Below are positions 20,006-30,341 of a stretch of DNA of 64,000 bases, one piece after another. How positions within the stretch are numbered: position 1 is the stretch's first letter; the number at the start of each line of letters is the position of its first letter. Position numbers and translations under genes: made by a program. Origin of the DNA: Euglena gracilis (taxonomy: Eukaryota > Euglenida > Euglenophyceae > Euglenales); contig CP154954.1 in assembly GCA_039621445.1 (NCBI GenBank), positions 24,998,954-25,062,953 on the forward strand. The letters run 5' to 3'. The notes beneath the pieces were generated by a model that searched no databases, was not told where the DNA came from, and saw only the letters and a program-made list of their open reading frames with translations.

Positions 20006-21010
20006 AAATCCGCATTCAAAATTTCTCCACTAAAGTTGAAATTCTAATTGACACTGGTTATCGCATTGAATTGCTTTTTCGGTTGGGATTGATACCGACC
20101 CCGCTCTTGGTAAGCGCCAAGAAACCGAGCAAAGTTACAACCGCGGATAACACCCCCATGTGCGGTGGTGTTTTTGGGATGTGTGCTCGAGATACTCTTG
20201 CCCATCATTCCAAAGCATCACTCACCCCCCCCACAATTACAACATTTCACCAATATTTGGGGTTACGAGTCCGGAATTCACAGGTCTGACGTAATTTTGG
20301 GGTACCCATTTTTACGCCAGTACCGATTGGTTGTGGATTGCCACTCCCACGGCTTGCGCACAGCACCCACCACTTCATTGCCACCCAAACCACCATTACC
20401 GCTGGCGTCAGCCATGACGACCACCACTTTTTCAACACCGTTATCCACAACGGCAACACCGTTATCCACCACACCAACAACCGGTTTGCACACCCGGGGT
20501 ACGGAGAAAGCCTCCCCCCTACCCAATGACACACCCACATGCGTTCCACATGAGGTAGGGCAAGCGATTAGCGTTACCCCCGCCGTTCCACTGGGTTACA
20601 AGACGAAAGCCCAAAGGCCTGCAGTGATCACGGTGTCGAGTAGTCGCCCAGCTACACCACCACTCCGTTTCCCACCAGTTGTGCCGAATCCAGGCACACC
20701 TGTACAGGACTCACCGGCTAAGGCCATCGACACCCACTTACACGCACACCCGTCACACCATCACACTTCCTACCAATGTGTGCACTGCAGGAGAATTTAC
20801 ACCCAATCGGATTTCGATTGTGGATGTTTAGTTCAATGTACGACACTAATCGCAATTCCGAATACGGAATACGCACGCCATGATACACTTGGTTGTAGCC
20901 CGCAATGCGCGGAGATACACCGAGTTCTCCAACAACGCGGATTAACCTCGTTGTTTGGAAACGCGAAAAGCGTTTTGCCTAATCACCATCCCGAGTACAC
21001 TTGGCATTAA
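20006..21010 (+). pseudogene. Aspartic protease and Cys-rich linker of G1 pol
   Basis: VEILIDTGYRIELLF gives the retroviral-type catalytic DTG. After a frameshift near 20160 the partner motif DVILGYPFLRQYRLVVDC follows in the frame 20165-21010. The protease would cut the gag-pol precursor. A long Thr/Pro-rich linker then leads to a cysteine-rich block (CVHCRRIY, CGCLVQC, GCSPQC) that looks metal-binding. I do not know this block from standard gypsy pol proteins. Confidence 0.7.
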
Positions 21011-21473
21011 TTTGATGCGGAATGGGGAAACCCCCAGCCTGTCCAAACTCCCTTGGGATTAACCCTTGCGGTAGTAGAAGACAGCCCGCATGTTTGTGGA
21101 TCCATTCATTGTGTTTCGTCACTCCTACCCGGAAATCGGGTGCATGAAAACGCGAAAGGCGTATGGAATGCTTTTAATTTTGGTCAATATCGCATTTTGG
21201 AACGATTGTTTTCCAAAATCGCGAGATTGGCTGATTCTTTTGATTTGGCATTGGAAATCGATGCCTTTTCATCCAATGCACATGCCCGTTTGCCACGTCA
21301 TTAGTCACAACACTCGAACGCATTTGATAAATTTTGGGGATACGGTGTTATGGATGCACCCCCCTCCAAAACTTATCGAATGTGCGGTTGAGAAAATTCT
21401 GCGGGATGAAGCCCGTGGAGTTATTCTCAAACCCATCATTCCGGAAGCGTAATGGTTCACTCGACTATCGTAT

Positions 21474-22497
21474 GTGTGTTTTTACTGGTGGGATTTACCC
21501 ACTAATGTACCGATTTTTGAAGATTTTTGTGGTAAAATATTACCACCCTTGCAAGAAATCATTTTTCGTGTATGTTTCTTCGATGCATTTGGAATGTCCG
21601 AATTTGCGGTGCCGAGGAAGCTCGGTAGCCCCAGGGATACCCTGGCGGTTTCCGCAGTCATCGAGAGTGCAGGTCAGCATCCTAAGTCAGCCGAATTCTG
21701 TTCGCGGATCACCCGCGAATTTCACGGTGTGCTGGAAAATCCAGTATACGCGTGCGACATCGACCCCGCGATACGGGGTCCGTTCGGTGTTTGTAAGATC
21801 GAGCTTGAGGAAGAAGCTAAACCAATGCACCGAAAATTTTTTCGATGTTCGGGAGAACGCAAACAAGCTCTCAATGAAATGATTGAGAAGCTTATTCAGC
21901 GCAAGTGGATCGTACCCTCGAAAAGCGAGTGGACATCCCAGGCATTCGTTGTTCCTAAACCTCCAGACCCCTCCGGTCAGAAGAAATGGAGACTGGTACT
22001 GTATCAGCGGTACCTGAACTCCCAAACAAGGGATGATCCCTTCCCGCTCCCCCTGATCGAGGATTTGATCACCAAACAATCGGAAAACCGGTTGTGGTCA
22101 ATTTTTGATCTGGAGGACCGGTTTTCACCAAATGCACTTGCACCCTGACTCACAAACATACACAGCATTCGTGACATCCAAGGGTGTGTACCAATGGACG
22201 GTACTCCCCATGGGTGTTAAGAATGGCCCAGCCATGTTTAAGCGCATGATACAATGGGTTCTACGCGATTTACCGTTTGCCATTGTGTACATTGATGATG
22301 TGCTGGTGGGAACACCACCATCAAAAAAACATGTGCTTTTCGCGAAAGGCGCGAAAATGCATTTGTTTCGGATACTTATAAAATTTTGCCGTCACATCCT
22401 CAGCAATTGACAGCGGAAAGCCGCTCCGAGTAAACTCGAAGCCATCAAGAAATGGACCACTGAGATAATCAAACCGATTACACACCTCAAAGGATTT
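21474..22497 (+). pseudogene. Reverse transcriptase of G1
   Basis: The frame 21474-22148 contains the N-terminal part: FHGVLENPVYACDIDP, then IQRKWIVPSKSEWTSQAFVV, KKWRLVLYQRYLN and the LWSIFDLE box. One extra C in GGACCGG near 22125 shifts the reading. The frame 22105-22410 then continues with GFHQMHLHPDSQTYTAF, QWTVLPMGVKNGPAMF and the active site VYIDDVLVG. A short piece with CRHILSN ends at a TGA and leads to the SKLEAIKKW connection box. The motif set is that of a Ty3/gypsy enzyme. It cannot be functional as written. Confidence 0.85.
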
Positions 22498-23160
22498 TTG
22501 GGATTAGTCCAATACTACGCGATATATATGAAGGACTTCGCGAAAATCGCGGTTCCCCTCACCAAACAGCTCAAAGACCGGGCTGTTGACAACACCAAAG
22601 TCATTTGGGATGACCAAATGCACGTGGCCCTTGAGAAAATCAAGGTTTTGCTTTTGGAGAATGTTGTCCTCGAAATCGCGGACCCGTACAAACCATATGT
22701 GCTGGAAGTCGACAGCAGCGATTACGCTGTTGACGGAGTTCTTAGCCAGCATAACGCGGTGAATGAACTCCGACCTGTGGCTTTCTTCAGCAGAAAGCTA
22801 CAGGGCGACGACGGAAAAGGTCCAGTCAAGTGGAGTATACGCGAGAAGGAAACCGACGCAATCGTGCTTATACTCCAGAAATTCCGAAGCTGGGTAGCCA
22901 GTAGCCTCGTCCAGATCCTCGTCAAGACCGAGCATGAGAGTCTACAGCACTTGTACACCGAGGATTTGAACAAGGCCATGTCATCGGTCGGAAGGCGATG
23001 CAGATGGCATGAATTCTTGAGTCAATTCACCCTTGTGGTTATATATACCCCTGGTCATAAACAAAAAGTAGCGGATCCGCTCAGTCGGGCCCCTTGGTAT
23101 TACCATGGGAACCCGGATGAGGGAGACGCGACTTTTCATGGAAGTCAGGAAGCTGACTAG
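22498..23160 (+). CDS. RNase H domain of G1
   Basis: The frame begins with GLVQYYAIYMKDFAKIA (thumb and connection) and continues with YVLEVDSSDYAVDGVLSQH, where the first acidic residue of RNase H lies. Next come VAFFSRKLQG and WSIREKETDAIVLILQKF, and then YTPGHKQKVADPLSRAP at the end. This is the canonical Ty3/gypsy RNase H, which removes the RNA strand during cDNA synthesis. About 220 codons are open without interruption. Confidence 0.85.
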   Translation: MGLVQYYAIYMKDFAKIAVPLTKQLKDRAVDNTKVIWDDQMHVALEKIKVLLLENVVLEIADPYKPYVLEVDSSDYAVDGVLSQHNAVNELRPVAFFSRKLQGDDGKGPVKWSIREKETDAIVLILQKFRSWVASSLVQILVKTEHESLQHLYTEDLNKAMSSVGRRCRWHEFLSQFTLVVIYTPGHKQKVADPLSRAPWYYHGNPDEGDATFHGSQEAD

Positions 23161-23193
23161 TACGCACGTCGAAACGACGCTGCGGACAATCTT

Positions 23194-24483
23194 TTGGATT
23201 CTTTTCCTGTTTCACAACGAAGCACGTCCGGACCCCGGCGTATTACACGCACGGAGTCCCCTTCCCCACTGTTCTTTCACGAATGGGATTATAGTCGTTA
23301 TCCGGTGTATGACACCATTGTCACCAGACTTCGTAATGGCGAAGTACTGGACAATTACACTCTTTCACCTTTACGGTTGGTTTTTCGCAATGAATCGGGT
23401 TACAAATATTGTATTACCCAGGACCTGGTTGATGATGTGATTTTTTGTGTTATCACAACCATGGTCACCCTGGGGCCCCCAAACTTCTTTCGTTGGTGGG
23501 CCGCAGGTATTGCACAACCCTGAGCGAGAAAGAGCTTTACTCACGCTGTTTGCGAAAAGCGCAACGGTGTCAAATTTGTCAAGCGGTAAAACCCGCAGAG
23601 GTACCCCCCCCCCTGGTACGATGGACTTCTTCCCCGTACCCCCTGACAATTTTACATCCCTCTGCATGGATTTTCTGGAAATAGAACTGTGCAAAGGAAC
23701 GGACGACAAAATTTACGATTACGTTTTTGTTGTCGTCTGCAGGCTGAGTGGGTACATTGTAGCCATTCCATGCCAGAAGTCAAGGTTGACTGCCCAAAGT
23801 TTGGCAACTATATTTTTGGAGAAATGCATTTGGTTAATAAGTTTACCGAATGAAATCGTGAGTGATCAAGACCACTTGATTTCTTCAAGGTTTTTCACCA
23901 CTTTGTGCGGTTCACTCGGAATCGAGCAGAATTTTCCATTATATACCGACCCAAAGGCAATGGTAGAGCCGAGGCAGCCGTGAAATCCGTTGTGAATATG
24001 CTTCGCCTTTCACTGGCTGACTCGCGCAGCAACTGGATATCAGTTCTACCATGGTCTTTGTTTTATATCAATACCCTACCATGGTTGGTTTTGCCTCACT
24101 CCCCCTATAAATTAGTTTTCGGACGGGACCCTCCGGCCAAAGGGGATGTCCCTTCGGAGAGACCCGCCCGAACGAGTGTCAGTTGCGAGACCTGGTTTGC
24201 AGAAGTAGAAAATCTACGTTCTTCAGTCCAGAAGCGCGTGACTGATATTCATGGAACTAAACGGAAATCGTTTTTGCAGAATTTCAAGTCACCTGTGTAT
24301 AGTCCCGGTGACCGCGTGTGGGTACGGAATAGCCGTACTCACATGCAGTCTTCCAAGCTGGACCCCCTCTGGCTCGGCCCCTGTGAAATCCTAGAAAGAC
24401 TAGGTACCAGCGGGCGTTACAAGGTTGCATTACCGAATGGTGTTGAGGACGTTCATATGGACGATTTCAAACCATACCTGTAG
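23194..24483 (+). pseudogene. Integrase of G1
   Basis: Three frames share the protein. The zinc-binding HHCC region reads YHNHGHPGAPKLL then RCQICQAVKPA in one frame (23445 on). The DDE core continues in another (23447-23983) with CMDFLEIEL and NEIVSDQDHLISSRFF. A third frame (23905-24483) has NGRAEAAVKSVVNMLR with the catalytic Glu and ends with the GPY/F module LDPLWLGPCEIL. It closes with VHMDDFKPYL. It would insert the cDNA. The breaks are a shift at about 23.6 kb and another near 23.95 kb. Confidence 0.85.
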
Positions 24484-24741
24484 CCACCGGATGGGAAACC
24501 CATCCCGTGTCTGCACTTCAAACCCCGTTGCAGATTACCTGAGACGGACGACTTTGTAGTCGATAAAATTATCGATCACAAAGTCGACAGAGGTATGCAC
24601 CTTTGGAAGGTCCGCTGGAAAGGGTATGGGCCCGAGGATGACACCTGGGAGCCAGCAACCAGTTTTGTTGGGTATGTCCAGCAAGATTGGAAGTTGTTGA
24701 ACAAGAAGCATAACATTGATGTTTCCATGACAAGTTTTTGA
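24484..24741 (+). pseudogene. Chromodomain at the end of G1 integrase
   Basis: After the TAG at 24481-24483 the integrase frame stays open for 85 codons. It reads FVVDKIIDHKVDRGMHLWKV followed by RWKGYGPEDDTWEP, a standard chromodomain with the aromatic cage positions W and W. Chromodomains of chromoviruses steer integration to modified histones. The TAG is the only barrier between integrase and chromodomain, so it is a point mutation or a read-through site. A 15-base AAA-loop palindrome (24490-24504) lies seven bases after it. Confidence 0.8.
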
Positions 24742-24913
24742 GAACGCATGGGAAACCCATGTTGTTTTCTTCTCTTTTTATCAGTGATTCTTATCATTCT
24801 TTCTTTCCGCAGACTTTTTAGCAAATAATACTCAAGCGGTTACCCTTACACACCTTACAACCAACAACCCAAACATCCCACCGTACCGACCCGGGGCGGT
24901 ATCATGCTGCCGT

Positions 24914-26600
24914 GTGGAAGGGCAGCCAGGCGGAGGACCGCCTTACCACCCCACAACTCACCCTCAACCTGACCAATATGCGTACCGATACGGCACGCAA
25001 CCACCTGCACGGACTGCGGCTCAGGGAAACCCTGAAGCCAGCAGCAGTAGCAGGATGACCCAAATGCCCGCGGAAGCGCGGCCATCTCAGCCATCGGGCT
25101 CTCGTCGCCTCCCACAGTATGCGGGTGTGATGATCCACCGCCGGCGGAGACGATGAGCCGGGTTATGCGTATGAGCGCAAACCCGGCACCAGACCACCTC
25201 ACCCAGGCATTGTGGGACGACCACTGCCGTAAAATTTTGACCATCGCGAATACCCCTCCGGCCCTGTGGTGTATGTGCGCCCAGGCGACGATCACCGGTC
25301 TGGTGTATTACACCGACGCGGGCGCGTCGGGATTCGCAGCGGACATTACCATGCGTGACCTGGGCGTGGAAGTCCCACCACAGGTCGCACGGCAGGTACC
25401 ACCAGTTGGCACTTACACTGCACATTTTCGTGCTCACTCCCCCGGATTACCCGAGGAAGAGACCGTGGAAGCACCTGTCCCGAGTGAACATCCACGTGTG
25501 AAAAAAAGTATTTTTCGATCCCATGAGCGCATGCCCCGGCGTTATTATCCTGCGCAGGAGCATGTGTCTCAGTACACCGTCTCTGGGGATTACCCCCAGG
25601 AGGCGCCAATGCCACGGGATCAGTACGTGTATCCACCTCAACCCCACCCAACCATTCCTGACCATATCCCACGACGTCCTGCGGAGGGAAACCCTCCCCC
25701 GACGTCTGACTCTGCCCGAAGCGCTCGTCCGCGCGAAGCTGCGGCAGCGCCTCGTGCGGCGCCAGTCCCTCCGGTACAGGATGAACCCGTTAACCCGTGG
25801 GCTGGGCGGCCGTTCGAGACTTAGGAGGAGCGTCAACAGTATGAATATGCTGTGACAATCCAACGACAAATAGCACGTCGTCCCCCTGTTTTCGCCGGCC
25901 GGGGATACCCTGCCCAGGCGGAAATGACACGAGAAGAGCGCCAGCAGTATGATGCTGCTGTGTCGGCTCTCACAGGAGTCCCAGCTCCATCACGATCAAG
26001 TCAACCAGCGCGACAGCAGGACGTTGCTGTGGCGGAAGCGCCTCCAGCACGGCCCACAAGCTCCGCCGCCGGCAAGCGTGACCGCGGCCCGGAACATCTG
26101 ACGCCGCAGCCACAGCGCCGCTCGCCGAGGTCGGAAAATCCGCCCGCGGCGATGCACGTCGACGCTGAGGAGAAAGCTCCGCCAGCGCCAGACGTGACGG
26201 CAGAACGGGCACGTCGGGAAACCAGACCATCCCCAATCGCACCGGTTTACTCGAATCGTCGTGACGCTGAGCAGGAATTTGCTCGAACGCCAAGCATGGA
26301 ATCCGTGACTTACCCTGTGTTTACACCAGAAGACCCAGAATTCTGGGAATACATTAACCTGGATTACCGGGCGACATTCGAATGGCTGTCTAACACGATG
26401 GGTAAGGGTAAAGGCAAGGGCAAGGGTAAAGGAAAAGGAAAAAGTCAGGAGAAAGGTGGGAAAGCCCCACCTGGCAAAGGCGGAAAAGCCGCCTGGTCAG
26501 CTCCAGGCAAAGGCGGAAAATCTGCCGGACCCCAGCAGGCAAGGGCGTAAAAGCCGCCGAACCTTCGAAAACGAAGGATTATGACGCTGCCTCAGTGTTC
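24914..26600 (+). pseudogene. G1 accessory region 1: Pro-rich and Gly-Lys repeat protein
   Basis: Frames 24914-25156, 25153-25824 and 25825-26550 encode a Pro, Arg, Ala-rich protein. The last two are joined in frame across a TAG at 25822. That this TAG lies in coding sequence is supported by an internal repeat: EERQQYEYAV just after it and REERQQYDAAV further on. Near the end a run of seven GK dipeptides and several GKGGKA units form a strongly basic tail, probably nucleic-acid binding. A shift near 26530 moves the reading to the next frame, where GKGVKAAEPSKTKDYDAA continues into the following ORF. I recognise no domain. Confidence 0.5.
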
Positions 26601-27677
26601 AAGTACCTGGAGGAGATCTGGCCGAAAATCGACGAAGATCTCCAAAAGTTCACAGGGGCAGGCAACGTGATCCACCGACCACCGGATGCGGTGCTCGAAG
26701 TGGTGCAGAATCGTATGAACGATCACTGCAAACGTTATTTCTACAGTGCTGAACTTCATGCGTTTGAGGGATACCCTCATTCGACTGAAGTTGTCCTGGA
26801 CCGGATGCCCGGTTTCTGGGAGCTCTGGTTCTGGTTGGGATACCCCTGCCAGAATTTCGGCATTTTTACCGACCGAAACGGTCTGACGTACATCGATTGT
26901 ATGAGTACTTGTGAAAACGGCGAAACGTTCGTCGCACAGCTGAAGGAAATCTTCACGCACATGTATTCCGTTGGAGCACTGGGAATCCAGTGGAAGTATT
27001 ACCCCCTGCCGGAGAAACTCCAGGCGCAGGCCGCGGTAATGTTCACGTGCAACCTCCAGGTATTCTTGGACACCATGTATGACATGCTGTTCAAGGTACT
27101 CGACGTGGACCTCGCGTACCCCCAGCGGTTCAAACTGGAATGCCAGTTTTGCAAGGAAGTTCACATTGTTGACTTCTGGAGTTTCGGAGAACGCGGAAAA
27201 CCGCATCCGACTGCCGAAAGTCCCGGCAGCCAGCCGACCAGGAGATTCCTCCTGCATCAGTGCCGGAATCCCAATATCGGAACGCAAGACCGGAAGATGC
27301 TGAAACAGCACCGGCAGAAAATATTTCTGCTGCAGCAGTACTGGGACAGGGCGTGGATTACCTACGTCCTGGAGGTCTACATATATTTCCTGGAGTACCT
27401 GACCACCGATGTGGATGTACACAGAATGTGGTTACCTCGGGGATACACCGAGGTGGCGCCCAGACCCAATGACCCTGACCAGCGCAGGATGAACCTGCGA
27501 CCGGACTGGGAAGAGGCCGAAATCGGCCTCCAGGAACACCTGTATACCCAGTTCGGGAATATCCTGATGTGGGAAGATTTCCAGATGCTTTTTCGCGGCA
27601 CACGAGGGAAAAGTACCTCGTTATGCGTTGCCGCTGCCCGCTTTCCTGGAGGAAACAGGAGAATTCGGCGTGACTGA
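26595..27677 (+). CDS. G1 accessory region 2: uncharacterised 360-residue protein
   Basis: The frame is open for about 360 codons and has balanced composition with many aromatic residues: WPKIDEDLQKF, GFWELWFWLGYPCQNFGIF, AWITYVLEVYIYFLEYL. Cysteines in LECQFCKEVH and LLHQCRNPN could bind a metal. The real start is probably upstream, because the frame continues without stop through AAEPSKTKDYDAASVF. I do not recognise the family. It lies where some gypsy elements carry an envelope or other extra gene, but no signal peptide or clear membrane span is visible. Confidence 0.55.
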   Translation: MFKYLEEIWPKIDEDLQKFTGAGNVIHRPPDAVLEVVQNRMNDHCKRYFYSAELHAFEGYPHSTEVVLDRMPGFWELWFWLGYPCQNFGIFTDRNGLTYIDCMSTCENGETFVAQLKEIFTHMYSVGALGIQWKYYPLPEKLQAQAAVMFTCNLQVFLDTMYDMLFKVLDVDLAYPQRFKLECQFCKEVHIVDFWSFGERGKPHPTAESPGSQPTRRFLLHQCRNPNIGTQDRKMLKQHRQKIFLLQQYWDRAWITYVLEVYIYFLEYLTTDVDVHRMWLPRGYTEVAPRPNDPDQRRMNLRPDWEEAEIGLQEHLYTQFGNILMWEDFQMLFRGTRGKSTSLCVAAARFPGGNRRIRRD

Positions 27678-29206
27678 GAATTGTCGACAGCAGTGGGAAG
27701 ACCTCTGCCGGATCGACGACGACGAGCCACAACCTCCACCCGGAAGCTGGGTGAGAGCGTCGTGGCCGCCCCCATAGCCCAACTCTGACAGAAGTGAAAG
27801 TATAAGCTTTTACCGCCTGACAGATGCACAAGGGTGCTACAGAAGCGGAAAAGACCCGCGTACTGCAGCACAACTACACACAGAGGACTCCCCTCCGGAA
27901 GCGGAGGAGGACGAAGAAGAGGTCCCCATGGCCGAGGATGAACCTCAGCCAGCGGAACCTCCGGCACGGGAAACCCGTAGCCCATCGGTCGTGATGCTGG
28001 ACACTGTGGCGGAAACTGCCCAGCGCCCAGGATCGCCGACAGGCGAAATGACACCCGTCCCACCGTCACAATCGTCACTGGGTACGCCGGGCGGACCGAC
28101 CCCTCCGCAGGAAAACCCGCCGGAGACGGTACCCCACACGCCTGAAGGTATTACGTCTCAAGCTACCTGTTTCCGGGGAAACCCTGTTGGCAGAGGAGCC
28201 AGCGGAGGAGCCCACTTCAGGTGAAGAACCTGAACGGCGCACCTCGCTGGGCGGACGCGTACTCGGTGGCTTGCGGTCCCTGATCGCAGTTGTCACTCCA
28301 CGTGGCAATGCGGCCAGTTCTTCCACGGCTGCGGCGGAAACTGCCCAACTGGCGGAAGACATACCTGACACAACAGCCATGGTGGAGGATGAACCTCCCC
28401 CTGCAGCGGCGCCACCGCCGGTGTCGGAGGCGACACGGACGGAAGGCGAACAGACAGCTATGGCAGTGGAAACGACACCAGCCGTGCCAGTACAGGATGA
28501 ACCTGTATCAGCACCGGTAGCGCCAGCCGAGGTACGGGATGAACCCACACCTCAGCGCATTTCCACCGCCACTGCACCAAAGCATTCAGGCACACGGACA
28601 ACCGCGCCTGAAAAACAGGCCGAGCGGACGTCCATGCCCCCACCACAGGCTCAACCAGCGCGAAGTGCGCCGGCCAAGCCTACACCCTCACCATCCCCCA
28701 CGGCTGCCCCTGGGAAACCCACGGAAGCTGCGAAGGAACGCGTAGGACGACCTTCAGCTCAGGAAACCCCTGCTGAAGGTCAACGACGCTCGGCGTCGGG
28801 GAGAAGACCCCGGTCCCAGGCGTCACCACGCACCTGGGCAAGCAAGCGCTACGCCGAACGGCGGCCCTCGGATGCTCCGGAAACCGGAAGTCCGAAGGCC
28901 CCAGCGAAAGCAAAGCCAGGCGCCGCGCCCCTTGTAAGCCCACACCGAAATCCGGTGATCAGCCACCACCGAAAGGCGGTGGTGGTGCTGGCGGTCAGAG
29001 TGCTGTGTCCTCTTCTCGGGGATCGACCTCGGGACAAGGATTCACGCACGTCACATCATCCGGCTATGGGAAAACCTCACAGCCGAAACCTACGTCAAAG
29101 GGGCAGGGAAAATCCCGCGCCTCGACAGCCGAGACACCTTCGGAAGACGAAGTTATCCTCCACTGGAACGCGGTCAATCAGGATGATCCTGAGATTCATG
29201 ACCTGA
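27650..29206 (+). pseudogene. G1 accessory region 3: acidic, Pro/Ala-rich linker
   Basis: A frame with EEDEEEVPMAEDEPQPAEPP (from about 27640 through a TAG near 27775 to 28224) is followed by a second frame (28187-29206). The second has repeated units such as AVPVQDEPVSAPVAP and VRDEPTPQR, then Ser/Pro/Lys-rich sequence. The region looks disordered. It is rich in AAA-loop palindromes, which here encode GNP, RETR or similar tripeptides. No domain is recognised. Confidence 0.45.
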
Positions 29207-30341
29207 AAAACAGGTACATGATGATCGACCACAAACTGAGGACACAGCAATGCCTCAACCGGTGGATTGAGCCACTGTTCTGTCAGGGCCGAAAATGGTC
29301 CTTTGATCAGAACGTGACCTGGAATTATTATAATTCCAGATCCCCTCGTGTTTTGGCCCAATACTTCGGTGAGGAATTCGTTATCGACAAAACAACGGAA
29401 AACCGTTTTGTGTGGCTTTGCACTGTATGCTACAAGATGTATAACAGTGCACCTGACTTGGGATTACCCCTTGTCCATGTGTGCAACCCTGTGGATCGGA
29501 AATCGTTCCACAAGGATGTATACATCCCCAACTGTGCCGCCTTGGTATGCGCCAAGTGCGTGGACAGTTGGACCCACAGCACAATTTTAACTACACCGAG
29601 CGAGACGATACGAATGTACCGATACTCTGCGTCAATTGCCTTCGAGGTACCTTCTGGCAAACTGCGGAAGGCGCAGTTCGCACAATCGTGCCAAGTGTCC
29701 AGAAGCCACTGGAGGAATACTCCACCTTGCACAAAAAGTACAAGGACTTTTTCAAGTACTCCAACCTCAAGCTTGACGACTACCGCCACACGGGAATGGC
29801 CCGTGGGTGGCAGATCGACAGTGGGGCGATACGCCTCGCTGCTGAGGAAGCAGGGGTAAGATTACTTTACCTCTGGGAGACAGCAGACAGGGAAAAGATA
29901 CTTTTTCGCCTGTTCCAGACCCAGGACCGAAACGGTCGCTGGTGTCTGCCACAATGGACATCCGAAAACCACGGGATGACCTGGAAAGACCGGCTTGGGG
30001 CCGTATTACGACCCCATACAGTCCGCGCGGAATGCGCATATCACATGCCAATTGACTTCCACCCGGGGAATGCCCCGCAGGTGTCAGCCAATCACCCACG
30101 GACGAACTACTTCATCTTGCCAGCCACTCTGCCCAGGAAATTCTGGGAGAAGCTGCAGTGGTTCCTCGGGGAAAGAGCGAGTGTAACCAAGCACACAGTG
30201 CCAGAAGGATGGGTTCGGGACTGGGTGGCACCTGACTTCGAATACGAATCGCCAGAAACCTGGCTCGTAGATAGGCCACCACCACCACAATTTCAGATGG
30301 TCCTTGCGGAAGATCCCTTGGACTCCCGCCATGATTATTAG
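29005..30341 (+). pseudogene. G1 accessory region 4: Cys-rich protein conserved in G2
   Basis: Frame 29005-29859 contains DEVILHWNAV, then LCTVCYKMY, VHVCNPVDRKSFH and CAALVCAKCVDSW, a set of CxxC pairs typical of zinc fingers. A shift near 29600 leads to frame 29481-30341 with ILCVNCLRGTFW, and then a mixed domain ending in WVRDWVAPDFEYESPETWL. The reverse-strand relative at 45.5-46.4 kb keeps the same protein with substitutions rather than random change (for example the NAPQVSANHPR block). This argues that it was a real gene of the family. Its function is unknown to me. Confidence 0.6.

Noticed and set aside
24481-25824. A genetic code in which TAG is a sense codon
   Set aside because: TAA and TGA also occur in frame in the same element, and the E1 genes and most other frames end normally. 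Mutation is simpler.
26592-27422. 276-codon minus-strand frame opposite G1 accessory region 2
   Set aside because: It is the antisense of a longer frame that continues into neighbouring coding sequence on the plus strand, and it has no motif.
26595-30341. Envelope gene in the G1 accessory region
   Set aside because: No signal peptide, membrane span or cleavage motif is visible; position alone is not enough.
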